DNA from: Acidobacteriota bacterium
GTDB lineage: Bacteria > Acidobacteriota > Blastocatellia > Pyrinomonadales > Pyrinomonadaceae
Length of the DNA stretch: 64,000 bases
Reading direction: 5' to 3'
NCBI GenBank assembly: GCA_019639175.1
Contig: JAHBSK010000003.1
Span: 186,001 to 250,000, forward strand
How positions within the stretch are numbered: the stretch's first letter is position 1; each line of letters begins with the position of its first letter. Of this stretch, positions 17,558-26,284 are shown in pieces. The notes under the pieces were generated by a model, which saw only the letters and a program-made list of their open reading frames with translations, did not search any database and had not been told where the DNA came from. A program made the translations under genes and the position numbers.

Positions 17558-18091
17558 TCAGTTCTCTGGTGCGGCGGGCAGGAGTTTGTCGATCTCGCCC
17601 GTCAAGACCGCGTGTTTTACTACGCCTTGGTGCGAATAAACCATCTCGCCGTTCGGCCTATACAGCACGGTGAACGGCAAACCGCCCTGCCAGTCCTTTG
17701 AGACCGACTTGATCGCGGCAGTTTCGTCCGGCGTGACCAGCAAAAATGTCGGCATCTCCGCTTTCATCTCTGCCAAAAACTTCGGCACGGCGGCATCAAG
17801 CTCTTCCTCAAAATCGAGCGTTACGGTTATAAAATCGATCTTTCCTTTGTATTCCTTGTCGATCTTGACAAGGTCGGGAAATTCCTCGACGCACGGAACA
17901 CACCACGTCGCCCAAAAATTGATGAGCAAAGGCTTTTCGCCGGGTTTGATAAGCTCGGCAAAGGCCTTGTCGTCTATTTTTGTCACTTTCGCCGCCGGGC
18001 TTTGTGCAACGGCTCCGGCCGCAAAAAGGAAAAGAACGAGAAACGCCCCCAAAAGCACGTTTCCCGTTCTGATGTTAACGCTTTGTCTCAT
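17558..18091 (-). CDS. TlpA-like periplasmic thioredoxin-fold protein
   Basis: 177 residues with a signal peptide (GAFLVLFLFAAGAVAQS). LLINFWATWCVPCVEEFPDL carries the redox-active C-V-P-C (Cys64 and Cys67), and the fold continues to LPFTVLYRPNGEMVYSHQG with the cis-Pro segment. TlpA/ResA-type proteins reduce periplasmic disulfides, for example in cytochrome c maturation. It is the second gene of a two-gene operon, 8 bp after the redoxin gene. Confidence 0.88.
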   Translation of the reverse strand: MRQSVNIRTGNVLLGAFLVLFLFAAGAVAQSPAAKVTKIDDKAFAELIKPGEKPLLINFWATWCVPCVEEFPDLVKIDKEYKGKIDFITVTLDFEEELDAAVPKFLAEMKAEMPTFLLVTPDETAAIKSVSKDWQGGLPFTVLYRPNGEMVYSHQGVVKHAVLTGEIDKLLPAAPEN

Positions 18092-18099
18092 GATCGTTC

Positions 18100-18705
18100 T
18101 TATTTGCCGGCCATGCCTACACGTTTGATGGTGCAGCCAAAAGCGTTGGTGCGTGTCTTTTCAATGTCCTTGCCGGAAAGGGCCGCGTCAAAAGCCGTGC
18201 GCAGGAACTGTTCCTGAATATTCTTGCCCGAACGGTCATTGTCGATCGCACCGTGATATTTCAGCACGTTGTTCGCGTCAAAATAGAAAACCTCGGGTGT
18301 GACGGTCGCTCCGAACTGATCGGCAAGTTTGTTGTCAGTGTCGATCAGCATTGTGAACTTAAAATTCTCGGCGGCGTCATTTGTGACCCACTCAAGCGAT
18401 TCGGCGTTGCGGTTGTTCGAGTTAATGCCGATGAAGTTGATGCCTTTTTCCTTATATTCGGCGGCAATAGTGTCGATCCTTTCAATATATGCCTTGACGA
18501 CCGGACACTGTGCCGAAAGAAAGACGATAACTGCCCCGTTCTTTCCCTTGAGGTCATCGAATGAGTATTCCTTGCCGTCGGTCGCGGTCATTTTAAAATT
18601 CTCAAGCTTGGTTCCTACCTCGATGCCGTCAGCGGACACGGTCGGGCCGGAGATAAGCGCGATAAACAAAAACAATGCCACAAATAATATGCTTTTCCGT
18701 CTCAT
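18100..18705 (-). CDS. Exported redoxin/AhpC-TSA family protein
   Basis: 201 residues, signal peptide (SILFVALFLFIALISGPTVS). VIVFLSAQCPVVKAYIERI with a single Cys in place of C-x-x-C, then INFIGINSNNRNAESLEWV and FGATVTPEVFYFDANNVLKY, matches the subgroup of thioredoxin-like redoxins with a T/A-Q-C-P-V motif. The lone cysteine suggests a peroxidase-type or non-classical redox role. First gene of the operon with the TlpA-like protein, with AGGAG ahead of its ATG. Confidence 0.82.
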   Translation of the reverse strand: MRRKSILFVALFLFIALISGPTVSADGIEVGTKLENFKMTATDGKEYSFDDLKGKNGAVIVFLSAQCPVVKAYIERIDTIAAEYKEKGINFIGINSNNRNAESLEWVTNDAAENFKFTMLIDTDNKLADQFGATVTPEVFYFDANNVLKYHGAIDNDRSGKNIQEQFLRTAFDAALSGKDIEKTRTNAFGCTIKRVGMAGK

Positions 18706-18849
18706 GATCGTTTGCTCCTTTTATTTTTTACCTTCTGAACCAGTGATTTTATCAAATTCCTTTCGCTGTGAACAACTTTTTATTTCGTGTTTTCGACATT
18801 TTGTTGCTGAACAGGTCCCTTTCATTGCATCCGCCGCAGTTTCGGGATG

Positions 18850-18876
18850 AGCGTAAAACGCTGTGAATGATATAAT
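18850..18876 (+). promoter_or_regulatory. Possible promoter of the kinase gene with an overlapping dyad
   Basis: A perfect TATAAT at 18871-18876 lies 20 bp before the ATG at 18897. Just upstream is the dyad AGCGT-AAA-ACGCT (18850-18862). No consensus -35 is visible. If the -10 is used the leader would be only about 14 nt. Confidence 0.4.
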
Positions 18877-18896
18877 TTAGCCTCGAACCTTTACAG

Positions 18897-21800
18897 ATGG
18901 TCCCTGGTAGCAGCATCGAACATTTTACGATCCTCTCTTTGTTGGGAAAGGGCGGAATGGGTGAGGTTTTCCTTGCAAACGACGAAAACCTCGGGCGAAA
19001 GGTCGCTCTCAAGTTCCTTTCAGAGGAATTCTGCTCTGACGCAGGCCACGTCGCGCGTTTTCTGCGTGAAGCACGCTCCGCCTCCGCCCTCAATCATCCT
19101 AACGTCTGCACCATACATGAGATAAATGACAAAGGCGACAGGCCGTTCATCGCGATGGAATTTGTCGAGGGCGAAACCCTGGCGCAGATGATAGTCCGCT
19201 GCCGCAGAGGGCTTCATCAAACGCTGAACATCGCCACACAGGCGGCTGATGCTCTGGCCGCCGCTCATGACATCGGCATAGTTCATCGCGACATCAAGCC
19301 GTCGAATATGATCGTTACACCGGGCGGCCGCGTAAAACTGCTCGATTTTGGGCTTGCCAAACAGATCTCAGGCGAAATATCCGATCTTAAGGACATAAGC
19401 GTCACCCGCGACGGGATGATCGTCGGCACCGCCTCGTATATGTCGCCCGAACAGGCACGCGGGTTTCCGATAGACGGCAGGACCGATATATGGAGCCTCG
19501 GCATCTGCATTTTTGAGATGCTTACCGGTGTTCAGCCGTTTGTCGGCGAGACCGCCGCTGACACGCTTGCCCTCATTCTGACAAGCGAACCGCCGCCGGT
19601 TGCATCGCTTGTGCCGGGTGTTCCCGCGTGGCTCCAGAGCGTTATCTCCAAATGCCTCCGCAAACGCGCCGATGAGCGGTTCTCTTCATGCAAAGAACTG
19701 TTCACCGAACTCAAAAGCCTTGAAGCGCGTTTCGGCGACCTGGCGGAAAACACGCCTGTTCTTTACGAACGGATCCACAAAGAGGAAAAAACGCTGGTCT
19801 TTGAACAGGCGACGACCGAGGTCGCTGCGGACAAGATAACCGGCAAGGACATACTGGACCGCAAACTGCACCCGAACAACCTGCCTGACCGCCACGATGT
19901 GATGGTCGGCAGAGAAAATGAGATAAAGGAAATAGCGTCGCTGCTCCGCGATGCAAAAACGAGGCTTGTGACCCTGACCGGCATTGGCGGAACCGGCAAG
20001 ACACGCCTAGCCGAAGCCGCCGCGACCGAACTCCTGCCTGATATGAAGGACGGCGTGTTCCTTGTCGAACTCGGCAACGTAACACGCGGCGACCTGATCG
20101 TTCCCGCCATAGCGGACAGCCTCGACATAGAAGATCGCGGCGGCAGTTCCGTAGCCGATCTGGTCTATGAACACCTTCGGCAAAAACAGCTTCTTTTGGT
20201 GCTCGACAATTTTGAACAGCTCGAGGACGGCGCAGGTGTTGTCGCCGACCTGCTCGAAAGAAACACTGGCCTGAAGATACTTGTTACCAGCCGCGTCACG
20301 CTGAACCTTTCCGTCGAACACGAGGTCATCGTTCCGCCGCTCGAACTTCCGTCATCTGATGTTCACGACGCTTTGAAAAATCCTGCCGTGCGCCTCTTTG
20401 CCGACAGGGCAACAAAGGTCAGGCCGCATTTCACGCTGACCGAACAGAACGCTCCTGTCATAGCGGAAATATGTCAGCGGCTTGAAGGCCTGCCGCTGGC
20501 GATAGAGCTTGCCGCGGCACGTATGCGTGTTCTGTCCCCGCAGGCAATTTTGAAAAAGCTCGGCGACAGGCTCTCTCTGCTTGGCGGCGGGCCTGAGGAT
20601 CGCCCCGAACGCCACCGCACGATGCGCGGCATGGTCAAATGGAGCTATGACCTTTTGAGTGAACCTGAACAGGAAATGTTCCGGCGCCTTTCGGTATTTC
20701 GCGGCGGATTTCGCCTTGAGGCGGCAGAAGAAGTTTGCAAGGTCATGAGTTCCGCCGAACTTGAACCATTTGAACTTATCGCGTCGCTGACGGAAAAGAG
20801 CCTTGTCACCCGACGCGAATTGCCGAGCGGCGACCTGCGCTTGCAGATGCTGGACGTGGTTCGCGAATACGCCGGCGAAATGCTGAGCGAAAGCGGCGAG
20901 GAGAACGAGACCCGACGCCAGCACGCCGAATATTTTGCCGCCATCGCCGAAGAGGCGGAGCGGTACATACAAACGGCAGAGTCCGCGAAATGGCTTGACC
21001 TTTTGGACGAAGATCACGACAATCTGCGGGCCGCGATGCGGTGGACGCTTGCAAATGAACCATCGCTGGCCGTGAGGCTTGCCGTTGCCCTTAGAAATTT
21101 CTGGATCCTGCACGGCCACCTCAACGAAGGCTTTAACTGGCTGATGGCGGCATCGTCCGCCGGAGAGCCGCCCGCAGGCGCCAGGTTCAAGCTGATGAAC
21201 GGCCTCGGCCTGGCGGCGCGGTTTCGCGGCGATCATCAGGCGGCACGTGCGGCTTATGTTGCGGGCCTTGCCGCCGGTGAAGAGGCGGGCGATATGCAGG
21301 GCATCGCCATCTCATGCCGCGGGCTTGGCCTTGTGCTGATGCAGAGCGGCGATAATGAAGAAGCCGAACGGCATTTTCTGCGCGGGCTGGAGATCAGCAA
21401 AGGCCTCGGTGACGACCTCGGTGTTGCAATGTCTCTGAGCTTTTTGGGCGACCTCCACCGCGCGACGGGCGATTATAAAAAGGCAAGCCCGCTGATGGAA
21501 GAATCCGTCCGGCTTTTCAGAAAGATCGGACGCCGCGCGGCCCTTGGCGATGCTCTCAACAATCTTGCCACGGCCTGTGTTGAGCTTAATGACGCGGAAC
21601 GCGCCGTGAAATGCTTTGCCGAGGCTTTTGAGATAGCCGTTGACCTGAAGAACAAGATAACCATTTCGCTTTCAATGGACGGTTTTGCCCGCATCGCCCT
21701 TTTGAATGACGATCCGCACCGTGCCGCACGGCTCGCCGCCGGGGCCGAAGCAATGCGCGAATCGGTCGGTTACAAGATAGAACCTGCCGAACGCCTTTTT

Positions 21801-21938
21801 CGCGATTCCTATCTGGGACAGCTCAGTGAACGCCTTTCGGCAGAGGAATTTTTAGCGGAGACCGAGGCCGGAAGATCTATGGACATGCGAACGATCGCAG
21901 ATGAGATCGCTGCCATCTCAAAAAGCATGTCGGCCTAG
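18897..21938 (+). CDS. Ser/Thr protein kinase fused to NB-ARC-like ATPase and TPR repeats
   Basis: 1013 residues, three modules. Residues 9-280 are a Hanks-type kinase: GKGGMG loop (17-22), VALK lysine (39), HRDIKPSNM (130-138), DFG (150-152), and SPEQARG. All catalytic residues are present. Residues 336-640 are a STAND/NB-ARC-type ATPase: VGRENEI, Walker A GIGGTGKT (362-369), Walker B LLLVLDNFE (432-440), ILVTSR sensor and RLEGLPLAIELAAARMRVLS. Residues 740-960 are TPR repeats (RGLGLVLMQSGDNEEAERHF, LSFLGDLHRATGDYKKASPL). No transmembrane segment or DNA-binding domain, so the kinase replaces the effector domain usual in AfsR/LuxR-type STAND regulators. The TPR part is the likely ligand sensor. 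Confidence 0.88.
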   Translation: MVPGSSIEHFTILSLLGKGGMGEVFLANDENLGRKVALKFLSEEFCSDAGHVARFLREARSASALNHPNVCTIHEINDKGDRPFIAMEFVEGETLAQMIVRCRRGLHQTLNIATQAADALAAAHDIGIVHRDIKPSNMIVTPGGRVKLLDFGLAKQISGEISDLKDISVTRDGMIVGTASYMSPEQARGFPIDGRTDIWSLGICIFEMLTGVQPFVGETAADTLALILTSEPPPVASLVPGVPAWLQSVISKCLRKRADERFSSCKELFTELKSLEARFGDLAENTPVLYERIHKEEKTLVFEQATTEVAADKITGKDILDRKLHPNNLPDRHDVMVGRENEIKEIASLLRDAKTRLVTLTGIGGTGKTRLAEAAATELLPDMKDGVFLVELGNVTRGDLIVPAIADSLDIEDRGGSSVADLVYEHLRQKQLLLVLDNFEQLEDGAGVVADLLERNTGLKILVTSRVTLNLSVEHEVIVPPLELPSSDVHDALKNPAVRLFADRATKVRPHFTLTEQNAPVIAEICQRLEGLPLAIELAAARMRVLSPQAILKKLGDRLSLLGGGPEDRPERHRTMRGMVKWSYDLLSEPEQEMFRRLSVFRGGFRLEAAEEVCKVMSSAELEPFELIASLTEKSLVTRRELPSGDLRLQMLDVVREYAGEMLSESGEENETRRQHAEYFAAIAEEAERYIQTAESAKWLDLLDEDHDNLRAAMRWTLANEPSLAVRLAVALRNFWILHGHLNEGFNWLMAASSAGEPPAGARFKLMNGLGLAARFRGDHQAARAAYVAGLAAGEEAGDMQGIAISCRGLGLVLMQSGDNEEAERHFLRGLEISKGLGDDLGVAMSLSFLGDLHRATGDYKKASPLMEESVRLFRKIGRRAALGDALNNLATACVELNDAERAVKCFAEAFEIAVDLKNKITISLSMDGFARIALLNDDPHRAARLAAGAEAMRESVGYKIEPAERLFRDSYLGQLSERLSAEEFLAETEAGRSMDMRTIADEIAAISKSMSA

Positions 21939-22226
21939 AGCAGTTTTCATACGCATGTATGGCTGCGTAAAACTGAAAGCTGTCGGCTGATCGCTGAAAG
22001 CTGTTCCCAAAACTGGATCACGCGATAGACGTTTTTTCTTATTTCTTCCTTTGCGTAACTTAGAGCCTTCGCGTCTTAGTAGCAATGCTTGAAACAGAAC
22101 AGCCACAAAGTCGCAAAGTCACAAAGAACCGCTAAGAAAAAACTTTGCGTAACTTAGAGTCTTTGCGTCTTAGGGGCAAAATTTCAAATCAAACAGCAGC
22201 AAACCGCCAAAAGAAAGAATGCCCGT
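21939..22226. repeat. Intergenic repeats: CTGAAAG words and a CTTTGCG direct/inverted repeat element
   Basis: No gene. CTGAAAG-type words occupy 21972-22003. Two direct copies of a 31-nt unit at 22049-22079 and 22143-22173 differ at two positions; each starts CTTTGCGTAACTTAG and ends GCGTCTTAG. Between them, 22104-22136 carries the inverted counterpart (CACAAAG, CGCAAAG, CACAAAG, CGCTAAG), so the middle and second unit can form a hairpin. It could also act as a transcription barrier between the converging kinase and MgtE_N genes. Confidence 0.7.
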
Positions 22227-23459
22227 TCAGTGACGCCTTTGAAAATTCTTTGGCAGCAATATCTCCATCGCGTCATCGACCGTTATGATGCCCGCTATGT
22301 CGCCTTCGTCATCGACCACCGGCAAGGCAAGCAGGTTGTATTCCGCAATGGTCCGGGCCGTTTCGTCGGCAAGATCAGAAGGGTGGGCCACGCGATAATC
22401 GGCCCGCATAATATCCTCCAGCAAGGTTTCAGGATCGCCGAGGATAAGCACGCGGAGCGTGATAACGCCGCACAGCTTCCACGACCCTTCTTCCTCCACG
22501 ATATAGAGGTAATAGATCATGTTCGGCGTTTCCGCCATTTCGCGAAGCCGTTCTATCGCCTCGCCGACCGTTAATTTGCGCGGAAAAACGATGAATTCGG
22601 TCGTCATCAAACCGCCTGCCGTGTCGTGTTCAAACTCCATCAGTTCGGCAACGTCGGCACGCTCTTCGTCTTCCATCAGGTTGAAAAGCTCCTGTGCCTT
22701 TTCGTCCGAAAGCTCGCCCAGAACATCGACCGCGTCGTCCGGCGACATTTCTTCCAGAATGTCAGCCGCGCGTTCGCCGTCCATGTCTTCCAGAATGCGT
22801 GCCTGTGCCTCGGTTGACATCTCTTCGAGCGTATCTGCCGCGATCTCGTTATCCAGGCTTTCCACGACCTCGGTGCGGTGTATCGGCGAAAGCGTCTCGG
22901 CAAGCTGGGCGATCTCGACCGGATGCAGCCGCGAGAGTTTGTCCTTTGACGATTTTAGCTGAACCGTTGCCGTTGCCGTGTCCGTCGCCAGATAGCCGAC
23001 ATCGGCCCAGTCAAGCACCTCGACAACACGGTCGCTGCCGTAAAATCCCTTTGGCATCAGCCGCCGAAGAAATCCCTGAAAGCTGACATCGGCGCCGGAA
23101 ACCCGCCATTCGTCGCCTGCCGATATCATCTGCACGTCGTTGACCCTGACGACCCGCTTGCCGTCAACGTCTATCAACTGATTGTCCAAAACGTCTTTTG
23201 CCAGCAGAACTTCGCCCTCGCGCCGCTCGAACGGAGTAAGGTTGAGCTTTACGGAACTCATCTTAACGCCATCCTCGCCAAATGATTCGATGTTACGTTT
23301 CGGGATAAAGAAATTCCGCCTTCTGAACCGCGCCACAACGCCGATGACAGGCGGATAATCCTCGCTGCCATACCGCACAAGCACGTCATTTATGACCGCG
23401 ATCCTTTCTCCGCGGGCATCATTTATCGGGCGGCCAAGTATCTGTGACAGGTACAGCAT
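22227..23459 (-). CDS. Cytosolic PRC-barrel / MgtE N-terminal / CBS domain protein
   Basis: 410 residues without transmembrane segments. Residues 1-75 and 85-165 look like two PRC-barrel domains (MLYLSQILGRPINDARGERI; VLLAKDVLDNQLIDVDGKRV). Residues 185-290 form an MgtE N-terminal superhelix (HPVEIAQLAETLSPIHRTEV, then repeats ILEDMDGERAADILEEMSPD). Residues 290-405 are two CBS domains (MTTEFIVFPRKLTVGEAIER; LLALPVVDDEGDIAGIITVD). The domain order is that of the cytosolic sensor of MgtE magnesium channels, but the channel part is absent. It may regulate a separate metal transporter; none is adjacent here. Confidence 0.85.
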   Translation of the reverse strand: MLYLSQILGRPINDARGERIAVINDVLVRYGSEDYPPVIGVVARFRRRNFFIPKRNIESFGEDGVKMSSVKLNLTPFERREGEVLLAKDVLDNQLIDVDGKRVVRVNDVQMISAGDEWRVSGADVSFQGFLRRLMPKGFYGSDRVVEVLDWADVGYLATDTATATVQLKSSKDKLSRLHPVEIAQLAETLSPIHRTEVVESLDNEIAADTLEEMSTEAQARILEDMDGERAADILEEMSPDDAVDVLGELSDEKAQELFNLMEDEERADVAELMEFEHDTAGGLMTTEFIVFPRKLTVGEAIERLREMAETPNMIYYLYIVEEEGSWKLCGVITLRVLILGDPETLLEDIMRADYRVAHPSDLADETARTIAEYNLLALPVVDDEGDIAGIITVDDAMEILLPKNFQRRH

Positions 23460-23569
23460 AGAGATAAGATACTCCGTTTCCTCAAAAAGAAAAAAATCCG
23501 CATAAAGAATTTTGTTTTCTTCTGTGGCGGCGGTGTGTTATCATCATCTTCGCAAACATAAACAATGTT

Positions 23570-23597
23570 TTGCATTTTTGTATATTTTTGATACACT
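23570..23597 (+). promoter_or_regulatory. Possible promoter of the lytic transglycosylase gene
   Basis: TTGCAT at 23570-23575 and TACACT at 23592-23597 are separated by 16 bp. A small dyad GATAC-ACT-GTATC overlaps the -10. The predicted leader is about 95 nt. Confidence 0.35.
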
Positions 23598-23700
23598 GTA
23601 TCGGGTTTGGGCCTTCTCTTAAAGGAAAGGCCGCCAAACACATCCATCGCCGTCCCTATCGGCAAACACAGAACAAAAGCAGGATCCGCATCCTCAACAA

Positions 23701-24549
23701 ATGAACAAGTTCCTGACAGTCACGCTCGTCACTATGGTTGCCGCATCGGCTGCTTTTTCGCAGTCAACCATGCGGACGCTGGACAATTTTGACATTGCCG
23801 GCGGCGTGACCATTCATCTGCCGCCTCCGCCGCCCGTTCCTGCGGCTCCGAAAACACGCAGGGTCAAGCGCAACGGACGCTGGGTGACAGTTCCGGTACG
23901 GGCCGGAAACGGCGTAAAAAAGACCGCCAGCGTTACAGACGGCATGGCAACCCGCGAAAGCCGTCCGACGCGGCTGGTAATGGGAACCGGCACGAACCTT
24001 CGCGGATTCACCACGGGCAACTCCGCCCACGACGCTTTTATTGTCGAATCCAGCCTTCGTTACCGCATTGACCCGCTGTTGATCTATGCACAGATGCACC
24101 AGGAATCTTCATTCAAGATCAGGGCGACCTCGCATAAAGGTGCAAGCGGCCTGATGCAGCTGATGCCTGCGACCGCAAGGCGCTTTGGCGTGACAAAGAT
24201 CTACGATCCGAAACAGAACATTGACGCCGGTGTGAAATATATGCGCTGGCTGTTGGATTATTTCGATCAGGACGTGGTGCTTGCCCTGGCCGGTTACAAC
24301 GCAGGCGAAGGTGCGGTGTTGAAATACGGCAGGAACATACCGCCCTATCGCGAAACGCAGGAATACGTCCGTCGCATCTCAGCACGCTATAATACAATAT
24401 CCAACCCGACCTATGTCAGCACATCGCGCCCGTCAACCGTTCAGACCGCTTCCGTCGATCAAAAAGATTCGCGGCCGCTGACGGTCTATGAACCCCCGCC
24501 AATGACGGTAAGGCTGCCAAACGGCCAGATGATGCTGGTAAATCAATGA
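23701..24549 (+). CDS. Exported lytic transglycosylase (SLT domain)
   Basis: 282 residues. Signal peptide MNKFLTVTLVTMVAASAAFS, then a proline-rich linker (HLPPPPPVPAAP) likely spanning the periplasm. Residues 108-235 are the SLT domain: RIDPLLIYAQMHQESSFKI with the catalytic Glu135, GASGLMQLMPATARRFGV and LALAGYNAGEGAVLKYG followed by PPYRETQEYVRRI. Cleaves peptidoglycan glycan strands with formation of 1,6-anhydromuramic acid. The C-terminal 45 residues are low complexity. A strong terminator follows. Confidence 0.92.
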   Translation: MNKFLTVTLVTMVAASAAFSQSTMRTLDNFDIAGGVTIHLPPPPPVPAAPKTRRVKRNGRWVTVPVRAGNGVKKTASVTDGMATRESRPTRLVMGTGTNLRGFTTGNSAHDAFIVESSLRYRIDPLLIYAQMHQESSFKIRATSHKGASGLMQLMPATARRFGVTKIYDPKQNIDAGVKYMRWLLDYFDQDVVLALAGYNAGEGAVLKYGRNIPPYRETQEYVRRISARYNTISNPTYVSTSRPSTVQTASVDQKDSRPLTVYEPPPMTVRLPNGQMMLVNQ

Positions 24550-24587
24550 CCGAAAAAAGTTCTCCTCTCCACTGGTCATTAAGACTT

Positions 24588-24616
24588 GCGGCCGAGCATT
24601 TCCGGCCGCTTTTTTT
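24588..24616 (+). terminator. Terminator of the lytic transglycosylase gene
   Basis: Perfect 7-bp GC stem (GCGGCCG and CGGCCGC, 8-nt loop) followed by TTTTTTT. Confidence 0.92.
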
Positions 24617-24661
24617 GTCCTGAATTTTGAGATATTTTCACAATGCCTCTAAACTAGCCGT

Positions 24662-25270
24662 ATGTTCTGTCCAAAATGCGGTGCGGAAAACGCCGACGAT
24701 TCTCTTTTCTGCAAAAAATGCGGCACCTCGCTTGATGATGAGGAAGTGACGCGCCTGGCGCAAAAGCCGGGAGCCGTGTCCAAGCGGCCTGCCGACGACA
24801 TTGAAGAAAGACGGATCTTTTCAATAACGCCGACGCTGAAATTCGTCTGGCTCGGTTATATCCTGACGGCTTTTTTGGCGCTGCTGCTGGTGGCGATACT
24901 GAGCGTGTTCCTGCCTGCGGTCGGCGTTGTGCCGGGTGTTGTGCTTGGGCTGTTTTTGTTCGTCATTCCGGCGTTCTATCACATACGAAAAAAACTTGTC
25001 CGCTACACGCTGTCGGATTCAAAACTTGAGATAGATACGGGCCTGATCTCGCGAACGACCGTCAATGTTCCGCTTCGCCGGATACAGGACGTCACCGTGC
25101 GGGCAAGCGTTTTTCAACGCATTCTGGGATTTGGCGACATCATCGTTGACAACGCCGGAACCGACGGGACACAGGTGATCCTCAAGGACATAGATGCGCC
25201 GCGACGCTATGCGGATATGATGTTAAGGCAAATGCGGGAAGCGGATCACCGAAAGCCCGACTCGTTCTAG
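24662..25270 (+). CDS. Membrane protein with zinc ribbon and bacterial PH (DUF304/bPH2) domain
   Basis: 202 residues. An N-terminal zinc ribbon (MFCPKCGAENADDSLFCKKCG, two C-x-x-C knuckles) is followed by a linker, two transmembrane segments (residues 62-85 and 88-108), and a DUF304/bPH2 domain (KKLVRYTLSDSKLEIDTGLI, TTVNVPLRRIQDVTV, FGDIIVDNAGTDGTQVILKD). The bPH2 fold probably mediates membrane-protein interactions; no enzyme activity is expected. It ends 18 bp before rfbB and may share its transcript. Confidence 0.82.
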   Translation: MFCPKCGAENADDSLFCKKCGTSLDDEEVTRLAQKPGAVSKRPADDIEERRIFSITPTLKFVWLGYILTAFLALLLVAILSVFLPAVGVVPGVVLGLFLFVIPAFYHIRKKLVRYTLSDSKLEIDTGLISRTTVNVPLRRIQDVTVRASVFQRILGFGDIIVDNAGTDGTQVILKDIDAPRRYADMMLRQMREADHRKPDSF

Positions 25271-25288
25271 AAATTTATCCTCAAAAAA

Positions 25289-26260
25289 ATGTCTATTTTT
25301 CTGGTAACAGGTGGAGCCGGATTTATCGGATCGGCATTTGTCCGAACGCTGCTCAATGCGTATCCTGATGCGTCCGTGATAAACATCGACGCGCTGACCT
25401 ATGCCGGCAGCATGGCGAATCTTGAGGGACTTGACAGGCAACGCCATCGCTTCCTACATGGTGACATCTGTGACCGCGACACGGTGCTGAAAGCCATTCC
25501 GGAAAACTGCGACGCTGTCTTTAATTTCGCCGCCGAATCTCACGTTGACCGAAGCCTTGATTCCGCCGACAAGTTCATTCGGACAAATGTGCTTGGAACA
25601 CAGGTTTTGCTCGATGCTGTCCGCGAAAAAAGGGTCAGGCGTTTTATACAGATCTCGACCGACGAAGTGATGGGAAGCCTTTCGGAAAACACCGAAGAAC
25701 TTTTCACCGAATCATCGCCGCTGCGGCCAAATTCGCCCTATGCCGCATCAAAGGCCGCAGCCGAAATGCTTGTTCGTGCGGCGGTCGTTTCTCATGGCGT
25801 TGATGCCGTAATTACACGAAGCGGCAACAACTACGGCCCGCGTCAGTTCCCCGAAAAACTGATTCCGCTGGTGATAAAAAACGCCCTTGACGAAAGGCCT
25901 TTGCCGATCTATGGCGACGGAATGAACGTCCGCGACTGGATACACGTTGACGACAACTGCCGAGCCGTTCTGCTTGCTTATGAAAAAGGACGTTCCGGCG
26001 AGACATACAACATCGGGGCCGGATGCCAAAAACGAAATCTGGATGTCGTCCGCTTTATTCTTAAGGAGATGAACAAACCCGAAAGCCTGATCGAATTTGT
26101 CACGGATCGCCCCGGCCACGACCGCCGATATGCGACCGATCCGAACAAAGCGGAAACCGAACTCGGATGGAAACCGGAGATAATTTGGGAAAACGGTATT
26201 AAGCAAACCACCGCGTGGTATGTTGATAAATGGAACAAAAAAAGGCCGCTTAAAAAATAA
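25289..26260 (+). CDS. rfbB: dTDP-glucose 4,6-dehydratase
   Basis: 323 residues, extended SDR enzyme converting dTDP-glucose to dTDP-4-keto-6-deoxyglucose (second step of dTDP-rhamnose synthesis). GGAGFIGSAFVRTLL is the NAD-binding loop; ADKFIRTNVLGTQVLLDAV, STDEVMGSL (the family usually has STDEVYG, so Tyr is Met here), SPYAASKAAAEMLVRA with the catalytic Y-x-x-x-K, and RSGNNYGPRQFPEKLIPLVI are standard. The Tyr of the STDEVYG motif is not the catalytic one, so activity should be kept. Followed directly by rfbD; rfbA and rfbC are not in the window. Confidence 0.92.
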   Translation: MSIFLVTGGAGFIGSAFVRTLLNAYPDASVINIDALTYAGSMANLEGLDRQRHRFLHGDICDRDTVLKAIPENCDAVFNFAAESHVDRSLDSADKFIRTNVLGTQVLLDAVREKRVRRFIQISTDEVMGSLSENTEELFTESSPLRPNSPYAASKAAAEMLVRAAVVSHGVDAVITRSGNNYGPRQFPEKLIPLVIKNALDERPLPIYGDGMNVRDWIHVDDNCRAVLLAYEKGRSGETYNIGAGCQKRNLDVVRFILKEMNKPESLIEFVTDRPGHDRRYATDPNKAETELGWKPEIIWENGIKQTTAWYVDKWNKKRPLKK

Positions 26261-26278
26261 CTGCAACGCGGCCGTATT
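26244..26278 (+). terminator. Possible hairpin terminator or attenuator between rfbB and rfbD
   Basis: GGCCGC (26244-26249, inside the last rfbB codons) can pair with GCGGCC (26268-26273) over an 18-nt loop and is followed by a T-rich run just before the rfbD start. A short stem with a long loop; more likely to modulate than to end transcription. Confidence 0.35.
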
Positions 26279-26284
26279 TTTCAA

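Noticed and set aside
20352-21236. Minus-strand frame of 294 codons opposite the kinase-ATPase gene
   Set aside because: Antisense frame arising from GC-rich codon bias; no start signal or family features.
22049-22177. CRISPR-like appearance of regularly repeated words
   Set aside because: Only two long units with an inverted copy between; no spacers of even length and no cas genes anywhere in the window.
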